This document shows positions 57,601 to 64,000 of a DNA stretch of 64,000 bases, piece after piece (within the stretch, counting starts at the first letter, position 1; each line of letters opens with the position of its first letter). This stretch comes from Skeletonema tropicum (taxonomy: Eukaryota; Bacillariophyta; Thalassiosirophyceae; Thalassiosirales; Thalassiosiraceae). The stretch is from positions 2,084,980-2,148,979 of the forward strand of contig CM074143.1 of assembly GCA_037178625.1 (NCBI GenBank), written 5' to 3'. The notes below the pieces were generated by a model. The model was not told where the DNA came from, did no database searches, and saw only the letters and a list, made by a program, of their open reading frames with translations. The translations under genes were made by a program, and so were the position numbers.

Positions 57601-58402
57601 TCGTATTCGAATTGTTGAAATTAGTAGTATTGGAGTTGTTGTTATTGTTATTGTTGCCAATATGATCCATCATTTCCACATACGACCCCCCAGTAGTCAC
57701 ATTATAACCATCACTTGCAAATGAATTTTCTTCATCCCTCATAAATTCTTCTTCGGTATAACAACTTCCACATCGTAATGATCTTGTGAATATATTACTC
57801 CGTTTGTTGTTGTAGGATGCATTGTTGTTGGAAGTAGTGTTGGTGTTGTAGCCGCAGCGGGGCGGAGTGGTGCCGAGAGCACGTTGGGAGGCGTATTCCA
57901 TGACGTGGGTGTTGAGATTGGGTGCTTTTTTGGAGTAGTCGTGGATTAGTTTGGTTAGTTCGTGTTGGCTTATCCGATTGTTATTGTTGTTATTGGTGGT
58001 ATTGTTGTTGTGACTGTCATTGTTGATATTATTGTCACGAATGGCAGTACGAACGGCCAATCGACGACGTGAGAAAAAGGCAAGACACTCTTGGAGTAAG
58101 TGATAGCTGGCGTGGTGGGATGACCAATCTTGATTGAGCAATTCATCATTGTGGTTGTTAGCAGCAGAAGAAGAGCCCTGCAGGTCGTTGCTTGGTTGTG
58201 GTGTTGTTGTCGTTTCTTCACTCGACGCCTCGTTGATATTCGGGAGGCCTCCGCCACCACCACCGCTACGTTCTTTCGTACTACTATATGTTGGATGATG
58301 ATGATCCGAGGGAGGAGGACGTCGAATGGCACGTTCCAAGCAGGCGGAGAAGGATCCTCCACCTGCGATGACGTCTTCGGTCCTCGGTGGAATGGCAGGC
58401 AT
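54626..58402 (-). CDS. SPX-MFS transporter, probable vacuolar phosphate transporter (PHT5/VPT-like)
   Basis: The uninterrupted frame gives 1258 residues. Pieces of an SPX domain are spread over residues about 100-480, separated by Asn, Gly and Asp runs: LLQECLAFFSRRRLAV, LDSEVERAVMFYRNRLAEL and FVTTNIIVVRQILIRYDAF, the last being the conserved SPX helix. From about residue 770 there is a major-facilitator core with about 12 spans, including FSLVLNILSCFLYMMNYYIVGPSS and ALCGRFLTGLGGPRSMNRRYIAD. SPX binds inositol pyrophosphates to report phosphate status; SPX-MFS proteins load phosphate into vacuoles. The SPX part is much expanded by low-complexity inserts. The gene converges on the USP gene with 92 bp between stop codons. 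Confidence 0.88.
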   Translation of the reverse strand: MPAIPPRTEDVIAGGGSFSACLERAIRRPPPSDHHHPTYSSTKERSGGGGGGLPNINEASSEETTTTPQPSNDLQGSSSAANNHNDELLNQDWSSHHASYHLLQECLAFFSRRRLAVRTAIRDNNINNDSHNNNTTNNNNNNRISQHELTKLIHDYSKKAPNLNTHVMEYASQRALGTTPPRCGYNTNTTSNNNASYNNKRSNIFTRSLRCGSCYTEEEFMRDEENSFASDGYNVTTGGSYVEMMDHIGNNNNNNNSNTTNFNNSNTNELNLPGGGEVNIMLTEAEVMKQLSFMERVELSAVLDSEVERAVMFYRNRLAELAPNREDGEVLPRRFTAAASGDDDDGGGGGGGGVTSMMMGGGSTSNPEFNELLGNNNNNDQDDDDDLIEPSSNRIIDTLSFNDLGSEILELHAFVTTNIIVVRQILIRYDAFVRSLGGSPMSSWYQKTRRLRKNGRSSDFRDLTFHSKLKRLTLAYIGEYKQNLEKYENEEEGEGFLGSRGGGGRGNRRRRRRLRFKGFADQFHKLVDAAEEIKKRQRARWRQPAMNVSAMDFGEGFSSIHDKEGGEDGGGELGIETAVAPPSASMERSQTPPLRPAASSDSYLETPKSEITGADAVLPTRPLQPPDYASLRSNPDIGEDIEYQVYIFKCVQSKTQRSIEKTYTGRASGVRDNFITTLREYFLLGSALTNLSLMPEYLIMRGKSLKSSLLVVAQWRDARKANLYGIIPEPEGINDSWFGGFRGVEPQSTPKSASSSTNTKFSLVLNILSCFLYMMNYYIVGPSSVQYANALGAKDAMSGLIIGAMPWAAMISAVIFSVWSNKSYRSPLLASGVLLIAGNILYSSAYRQGSIVMALCGRFLTGLGGPRSMNRRYIADTTPLVYRTAANAAFGTATALGAAVGPAIAVVLSNFEFELNLPLYGTLYFNAMTGPGYLMCALWMIYLTVTICMFREPVRSGLIEQVEIEKERQIELSNSNIQSIPTIQTYPSEYEMSPLERRTSTFTNYERGDSDQSNVSDVENRVEFGSDSEHSKAKNENESFWSQIKFVRRHMTPAVHLCMFLIFSKQFTVENMISSASMVTKNRYGWELKQVGALGTVVGCLTIPISIFVGWISQYREDGVLMVWLITCATLGMALLVDPTDFMSTDTDTYNEGDIFAVGPNRYYAGYLLVFCSIQAFDGVVGSVLSKVIPTALAAGTLNSGLLATIVGTLGRALGDAFITTVGFIDLRQVQNLLFVPSFVILLGDLVLVLMKRETLTA

Positions 58403-59219
58403 TGTAACAACACCGTTATGCTGCTCGAGATTTAGGCCTTAGCTGTACCTAACTCCACTGCCCTGAGCCAAACGAAAGAGACGATCACGAGTCTAATTCA
58501 TAGAAAGCAATTTCCCAACAAAGCTCAAGCTCAGCATGTTGCAGGCGTTAGATTTGGCTGCCCCTTACCATAATATATCACGCCATGAGCGAGAGATGCC
58601 AATGACAACGGCATGGGGCGGTACGGTACGTTGTTGGACGTTGGACGCGTTGCGCGTTAGCTTGGTTGCGTTGGGCGATGTTGGAAGTCCGTCGATGGAT
58701 CGCGCGGAGTCGCGGGTAGGTACTCAAAGAACTTCCCGAATAAAAGATAAAATGAATATTTTTCTCGTCTCCTCTTTCCCCCTCTCTCCTCTAGACTCCG
58801 ACTTTTAGGTTGAACTTCAAGTGCCTTCTCCATCCAAGACATAAAACTGCATGCATCATGCGCGCAACGCAAAACGGGAAAGAATAAAGATTCACTCACG
58901 ATCACACGATGGTTCACAATGACGGTTTAGCTTCTCGAAAAGTGACCATTTCCTATGACGAGATATCACAAAAATGACGAGAGACGTTCACAGTCAAATC
59001 ACACGGGTGTGAACCGTCGTGGGAACTTTCACTTGAAAAACGGGAAAGGTTCGCCGAGTAGTCCGCGCTGTCCCTCGCCTAAATTTTGAAGGCAGCCTTC
59101 ATCGTGACACCAAACTGCTGGCAGCATGCATGCACCATTACCAACCAATGCCATGGTACAATAAAATTTTTGACCGGCCTGGATAGCTCTCATAAATCTA
59201 TCTGCTCTGTACAACTACA
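58403..59219. promoter_or_regulatory. Divergent intergenic region between SPX-MFS and TLDc genes
   Basis: The two start codons face away from each other across 817 bp. An inverted repeat is visible: CACACGATGGTTCACA near 58907 and TGTGAACCGTCGTG near 59008, about 100 bp apart, a candidate transcription-factor site pair. No gene is evident; the frame at 58536-58808 has no recognised features. Confidence 0.4.
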
Positions 59220-60200
59220 ATGACCACCATGCTTGCTACTAACGATGAATGGGGCGAATGGGAAATGGGTGACTTTGGTTTCTACGAAGATCTCGACGAT
59301 GATGATGACAGAATCGATTCTACCCCACTGATGACCTACTCGTCCTCCTCGTCCAACTTGTTCAGTGGCCCACTTACACCAAGTGACATATCTAGCAGCA
59401 ACAGTAGCAGCTGCTCCTCCCATCACGACGCCATAGAAGATCCTCAACCCTCCACCCTAACATCGTATCCACCCATCCTTTCCTCCACAACTATAGATCA
59501 ACTCAATGAACATGCACTACCATGGTCCCTCCAAGACAGTCAGTGGGTACGACTCTTTTGTTCGTCTCGTGATGGGACATCCTTTGGACAATTTATGAGA
59601 AGTGTACGTAATGTAACGAATACGATTGTCGTGGCCAAGACACGGAGTGGGATGGTGGTGGGTGGATTTTCCATGGATGTTTGGTCCGGACGGAAACAGC
59701 AGGGTGGGATGAATCATGCCTTTTTGTTTGTTGTGGAGCCTTCTACTCCTCCTCCTGCTGTTGTTGATACCGCTGCTTCAGCCAACAAGGTGGAGGTGTG
59801 CCCCTCACAGCAGCAGCAGCAGCAGATTCGCGTGAAACGATTCATTCCTGGACTAGAAGACCTTGCCTCCTCACCTACAGGTGTGTTGGAATTCAATTTT
59901 GACGCACTGTCATCCCTCTCCCCTTCTGACAAGATTGTCAACGATAATAACAAGGAGGAGGAAGTACACATCTTCAAGCCATCTTCGAAACAAGCACCCT
60001 TAAAGCAAGTTTGTCAGCTTGGAAACAAGTTGATTTCCTTGGGAGAAGAAGAGGCTGATTCTTCTAATAATAATTTGTTGACGATTGAAAACTCCTTTTC
60101 GAAAGGAGAAGTGACCATGACATTGAATGATGGTCGATGCATCATGGAAGAGTTTGATGTTGTGAGCTTTGAGGTTTATTGCCTTTCAGATGATGATTGA
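59220..60200 (+). CDS. TLDc-like protein (second, divergent)
   Basis: The 326-residue frame starts MTTMLATNDEWGEWEMGDFGF with an acidic N-terminus and a Ser-rich linker. From about residue 95 it follows a TLDc pattern: LPWSLQDSQWVRLFCSSRDGTSFGQFM (fragment), TIVVAKTRSGMVVGGFSMDVW, NHAFLFVVEP, later LTIENSFSKGEVTMT and EEFDVVSFEVYCL. An insert with a Gln run and Ser/Pro residues splits the domain in the middle. The G-G-x-G loop of the first TLDc gene (43694-45712) is replaced by NKLISLGEEEA, so it is a degenerate member. Function is presumably related to stress or V-ATPase regulation, by family only. Confidence 0.78.
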   Translation: MTTMLATNDEWGEWEMGDFGFYEDLDDDDDRIDSTPLMTYSSSSSNLFSGPLTPSDISSSNSSSCSSHHDAIEDPQPSTLTSYPPILSSTTIDQLNEHALPWSLQDSQWVRLFCSSRDGTSFGQFMRSVRNVTNTIVVAKTRSGMVVGGFSMDVWSGRKQQGGMNHAFLFVVEPSTPPPAVVDTAASANKVEVCPSQQQQQQIRVKRFIPGLEDLASSPTGVLEFNFDALSSLSPSDKIVNDNNKEEEVHIFKPSSKQAPLKQVCQLGNKLISLGEEEADSSNNNLLTIENSFSKGEVTMTLNDGRCIMEEFDVVSFEVYCLSDDD

Positions 60201-60816
60201 TAGGCGCATGCACACGAATCATGATGTGAACTAATGTGAAACTGTACTGATTAGTCTTTGATAACAAGACAAAAAAGACATACACACACACATCATCATG
60301 ATGTTTTAGAACTTATTCTGCGATTAGATTAGAGAATTAGAATTCATTCAGGCTAGCTACAAAAGTAAAAATATAGAAAAAGTAAAAATAAAGAAAAATG
60401 ATTAGGAACGAAGTAAAACACTCTAATCGGGAAAGAGAGCGTACGATCACTTATTATTCCCGCAACGTACTGTACCGAAAGGGCAGATAGAAAGCAACAA
60501 TCCACAGTGTGTGTTGCATGTGAATGATTGATCACAGGTGAAAAGAAAGTAGGTGTAATATGTCAAAAGAGAGATGTAGATGAACGAATAGGCATCGTCT
60601 TAACGTCAAGCCATGTACACATGCATCCGCTGCTACTTCGTGAAGAAGAAGTGCACTGTCGAATTAGACTTGGAATATTGAGACAATTGCAACAAATTCG
60701 TTGCATTTCACTCTACAAAACCCGCGTGAAAATGTAGATTTTTTGATCCTTATATTGTTTAAGTAGTAACATATAAGAATTCATGCATGCAGAAAGCGAG
60801 GTATATCGACTCAGTT
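60201..60816. other. Convergent 3' intergenic region
   Basis: AT-rich sequence lies between the two convergent stop codons. The short frames here show no coding character. I see nothing else. Confidence 0.5.
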
Positions 60817-63525
60817 TTACCAGATGGAATCACCACCAATATTACTCCCCCAAGTATTGTTGCCAAGAGCATTTCCACCAAGTGATGTATTTCCTTTCGT
60901 AGCATTTCCTGAGTCGTTTTGACCTGACAATGCATCATCCTGCATAAAAGAGCTAAAGTCGAAACCACCCAAACCTCCAAGTGTATCAGATTGATTTGTA
61001 TTGCTCGTTGCTCCTCCACCCCAAATACTGCCAAGACCACTACTACCCTGATCTGCTGGTGCTACGCCGTAGCTTATCGATTCCAAAATAGATGATCCCT
61101 GCAGACCACCACTAGTGGCAGTATTCGATTCAAAGGTCATGATACTGCCCACTCTTGAAGTTGTCGGTTTTTCTTCGGAGAGAGTTCCGGATAGTCCAGT
61201 AATGGAAGATGCTGCACTTACAGTAGGGTCAACGCCAACCGTTTGTGAAAGAGTAGGTGGGGTAGGCGAAGAACTTACATTGCTCAGCAAGCTGGACATG
61301 GGCTCAATAAGAGAAGATGCAGCAGCAGCAGCAGCTGAAGCAGGTGCAGTGGAAGAGTTCTCATTCGAAGATGATGACAGCTGAGGCGCAAGAGGTTGTT
61401 TACTACTTGACTGAGCACTCATCGACGGAACAACATTATCTTCAGACACTGGGCTAGGTGCAAAGGAGGGAACGAACTCTCTTGCTGTAGCTCGAATCAT
61501 ACCCATATGATTTGGTTCCACATAAGGTGCAGTAGCTCCTCTAGGTTGATTCGCAGCTTTACCAGGCACAGCAGGGTGAAACCCAGGTGGAGGCACCGAC
61601 GACTTTTTGGCGACACTTTTTTGCACTTGAAAAGGTTGCTGCTTCTTCCCAGCATTCCCTGCGGAAGGTATACTTCCATCCGAGACACCGGGGGGACGAA
61701 ACTCAGGTGCAGTAGCAGAGATTCCCTTCGATGCCGATTGAGATTTTGCCCCCTTTTTCAGAATCATTGTAGGTTGATGCGTTGATGGATTATTTGGTTT
61801 CGAAGCACGTGAGGAGGACCTGGATGGTGCAGGTTTAGTGAAAAGAGGCTGATTCCCAGCAGAACCTTTCGATGCATCGCTGGGTCTTGCCAATATTTTC
61901 GGAGCCTTCACAGTCGGAGCTTGTGGGATGCCCATGTTCGATTTCTTGGAAGACTTTTTACCACCGGCGACAATTGTCATTGGAGGTCCTCCTTTTCCAC
62001 CACCACCGCCACCAATATTGATTGACATTGGAATGCCAGGACCAGCAGGTCCTCTTGGCCTTTCTGCCATCATCTTTTCCATCTCAGCCTGTCGTTGCCT
62101 CTCCAAAGCTTGCGCAAGCTTTGCGTTCTTCTCTTCCTGCTGCCGAGCCTGTTCTCGCTCATTCCATTCCCGACGGAGACGACGTTGCTCTTCTCGTTTC
62201 GCAGCAGCCTTTTGAGCATTTGCAATATCCTCCTGGCGCTTCCGAGCAGCTTCCTCAGCCTTCTTTTGAGCACGAGTGAGAGTCTTTGTTTTGGGGGTGG
62301 TACTTTTCGTGCTACTGGCGATACTGACACTGCTATCCTTACTACGAGCCTGACTGTTTTGCTGGGAATTTGTGTCGCTTTGATCGATGGCACTCGTATC
62401 ACCTCCACTAAGAATCCACATGACCATATCATCAGCACCGACGTATCCCCCAAACGCGTTTGCGGCAGCTTTGATTTGTTCTTCTGAGAAGCCCATACCT
62501 AATAGCGCGACTGCAACAGGGTCAGAGAGGTCGTCGCCTGATGATGACTTTCCCTTTGACTTTACCTCTGGTTCAGCTGAGGTAGTCGCAGGGGCAGGAG
62601 TGGAATTCGACTCCTTGGCTTTCTTTTTCTTCTTCTTCTTTGACTTTTTCGCGGGTGCTGCGGATGACGTCGATTCCGAAGGAGTTTCCTCAAATATCAA
62701 CGCAATCTGCTCTTCATCTTCCGGAAGTGGCCAATAACCATTCTTTTCTACCTCTTTCAGCCGTTCCTCTATTGCCTTGAGTATTCGCATGTAAGAAGTC
62801 TTATCAGATGAGGACACATTGACAATCCGCTTATCTACAATCTCATCCAAAATGGCTGCTTTACTTGTCAAATCATCATCCACTGCACCAGCTTGCAACA
62901 CTACGGCTAGTTCCCGTGCCGTAATACCATTCGAAGATTGGTAGGGAGTAAACGTCCTAAAGGATGTCAAAGCAGGATTCGAACGAGCCTTGACATTGCA
63001 TTTTTCCGACATTAACAATTCCAAAGCCGACTTGGCTCCACCCGCAGTAGCATAATGAAGAGGTGTCCACCCAGCATCCGTACAAGGACTTTCCAAGAAA
63101 TCTCTGTCATTTTCCTTCGAGTTATGTAACACCCATTTTATAAAATCAACGTCGTTTGCAAATGCTGCAGAATGTATGGAAGTTCTTGAATAGGAAGGGA
63201 CCGGTTCCCGAAACACATCAAATGAAGTGGAAAGAATGTATTTGGCTAGGAGTTCTCTTGCAACATTGAACTCAAATGGGAGTGCATCAAATGAGGCACT
63301 TCCTTTTGTTTGATACTTTTGCAAGCAATTTGGTAGAAACCAATTCAGTTGTCGTAACAAGTACTCCTCTTGATTCTTTGGCCCATTATTGTCATTGTCA
63401 TTAGTTGCATCATTATCATCACCATCACCCTCTTTTGAAACGGGAGTAAACGTATAATTCCTATACGGACTTTCCCCAATCAACATTTCCATCTTTCGTG
63501 CATCCCCACTTCGCACAGGCCGCAA
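60817..63525 (-). CDS. Ankyrin-repeat/UBA-domain protein, 5' end frame-disrupted
   Basis: The frame covers 902 codons from a TTG; the first ATG codon is at 63492. Near the start RSGDARKMEMLIGESP and then SIHSAAFANDVDFIKWVL and GWTPLHYATAGGAKSALELLM are ankyrin repeats. Residues about 338-380 (DPVAVALLGMGFSEEQIKAAANAFGG) form a UBA domain with the MGF ubiquitin-binding loop. A lysine run, a charged coiled coil (about 420-495) and a long Ser/Pro/Gly-rich tail ending in Asn/Gly repeats follow. It probably binds ubiquitin or ubiquitinated partners. The absence of a good start, and the coding-like sequence just upstream, indicate that the true gene continues beyond 63525 in another frame. Confidence 0.8.
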   Translation of the reverse strand: MRPVRSGDARKMEMLIGESPYRNYTFTPVSKEGDGDDNDATNDNDNNGPKNQEEYLLRQLNWFLPNCLQKYQTKGSASFDALPFEFNVARELLAKYILSTSFDVFREPVPSYSRTSIHSAAFANDVDFIKWVLHNSKENDRDFLESPCTDAGWTPLHYATAGGAKSALELLMSEKCNVKARSNPALTSFRTFTPYQSSNGITARELAVVLQAGAVDDDLTSKAAILDEIVDKRIVNVSSSDKTSYMRILKAIEERLKEVEKNGYWPLPEDEEQIALIFEETPSESTSSAAPAKKSKKKKKKKAKESNSTPAPATTSAEPEVKSKGKSSSGDDLSDPVAVALLGMGFSEEQIKAAANAFGGYVGADDMVMWILSGGDTSAIDQSDTNSQQNSQARSKDSSVSIASSTKSTTPKTKTLTRAQKKAEEAARKRQEDIANAQKAAAKREEQRRLRREWNEREQARQQEEKNAKLAQALERQRQAEMEKMMAERPRGPAGPGIPMSINIGGGGGGKGGPPMTIVAGGKKSSKKSNMGIPQAPTVKAPKILARPSDASKGSAGNQPLFTKPAPSRSSSRASKPNNPSTHQPTMILKKGAKSQSASKGISATAPEFRPPGVSDGSIPSAGNAGKKQQPFQVQKSVAKKSSVPPPGFHPAVPGKAANQPRGATAPYVEPNHMGMIRATAREFVPSFAPSPVSEDNVVPSMSAQSSSKQPLAPQLSSSSNENSSTAPASAAAAAASSLIEPMSSLLSNVSSSPTPPTLSQTVGVDPTVSAASSITGLSGTLSEEKPTTSRVGSIMTFESNTATSGGLQGSSILESISYGVAPADQGSSGLGSIWGGGATSNTNQSDTLGGLGGFDFSSFMQDDALSGQNDSGNATKGNTSLGGNALGNNTWGSNIGGDSIW

Positions 63526-64000
63526 TCACACGTGATCTCCAACTGGTAATGGTCCGTTCTCGTTTCTTAATTGCTGCCGCAGCCGCCTTTTGTTCCGCCT
63601 CTCGTTTCAGACGTTCTTTTTGTCGAGCCTTTTTATCTCGTCGTTTGGATGCCTTGAGTTCCCGTCTTCGTTCCTCTTCTTCGGCTTGCTCTTGGCTTTT
63701 CGTTCTTCTTCTTCCTCTTTTGCTGCCTTGGCTGCTGCTGCTGCTGCTTTTTCTTCTTCCTCACGTTTGTATTGTTGTTGTTGTTGTCTTGTCTTGTCAG
63801 TATCATCTGATAAATGCTCAAATGTTGGTCTATCCTGAGATGATGCAGCATTCCCCCTCTTGACACGATCCATTTCCTGAGCAAACCGTTCCATAACATC
63901 CGGATTATCCAAATTCATCACCGAAGCCATCGATTTGGACATGACATTTAACAATTCAATTCTTCTGGTAAACATCCAAATCCTCCCCCTCCCCCTCCTC
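63526..64000 (-). CDS. Upstream coiled-coil part of the ankyrin/UBA gene, out of frame, runs off window
   Basis: Coding-like sequence continues in other frames. KASKRRDKKARQKERLKRE, then KKRERTITSWRSRVIAAC ends opposite RSGDARKMEM, which needs a one-base shift near 63515 to join. Further up, the frame of 63607-63975 (MERFAQEMDRVKRG, Gln and Ala runs) needs another single-base shift near 63690. Two single-base indels in one gene suggest sequencing errors, an unrecognised intron or decay. The 5' end of the gene lies outside the window. Confidence 0.55.

Noticed and set aside
62022..62737. Plus-strand frames of 85-130 codons
   Set aside because: They are shadows of the low-complexity minus-strand ankyrin/UBA gene.

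Overview
The window looks like nuclear DNA of a photosynthetic stramenopile, most probably a diatom. The evidence is short GT-AG introns (about 50-170 bp), an SPX-MFS vacuolar phosphate transporter, an ESCRT-III CHMP1 gene, a ubiquitin-specific protease, TLDc and DOMON proteins with long poly-N/Q/acidic stretches, and decayed Ty1/copia-like retroelements. The taxon is an inference from gene content; no organellar or bacterial features were seen.

Region 1 (1-16930) is a near-identical head-to-tail array of about 12.5 units of 1334-1373 bp. Each unit carries, on the minus strand, one two-exon gene that single-frame ORF finding misses. A 26-residue signal-peptide exon is followed by a 146-bp phase-0 intron. 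The 136-codon second exon encodes two acidic 21-residue repeats, a Cys/Lys/Arg-rich domain and an Asp/Glu tail. Ten copies are intact, two carry single-base frameshifts and one runs off the left edge. A 16-bp minisatellite (4-6 copies) lies upstream of each start codon. A degenerate unit lies at 26.85-28.08 kb, followed by an inverted fragment of the same gene.

Region 2 (17-18 kb) has one membrane-protein gene of unknown function. Region 3 (18.55-26.85 kb) is a large palindrome of two decayed copia-like elements arranged head to head, with LTR-like ends. Its left arm is interrupted by about 1.1 kb that includes a non-autonomous hAT element with a perfect 18-bp TIR and an 8-bp target duplication. 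Region 4 (28.5-37.64 kb) holds a broken gag-protease fragment (minus strand). It is followed by a complete 5.3-kb LTR element (+) with identical 271-bp LTRs and a 5-bp target duplication, but no recognisable reverse transcriptase.

Region 5 (37.7-64 kb) is ordinary gene-dense host DNA: a DOMON protein, CHMP1, a TPR-like mitochondrial candidate, a TLDc protein, an AT-hook protein with a Cys/His domain, a tRNA pair, a USP deubiquitinase, an SPX-MFS transporter, a second TLDc protein, and an ankyrin/UBA protein whose 5' part is frame-disrupted.

The most notable single object is at 49169-49246. It appears to be a circularly permuted tRNA-Cys(GCA) gene whose 3' half precedes its 5' half, with an exact bulge-helix-bulge at the split. 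It lies just downstream of tRNA-Ala(UGC) and ends at a T7 Pol III terminator.
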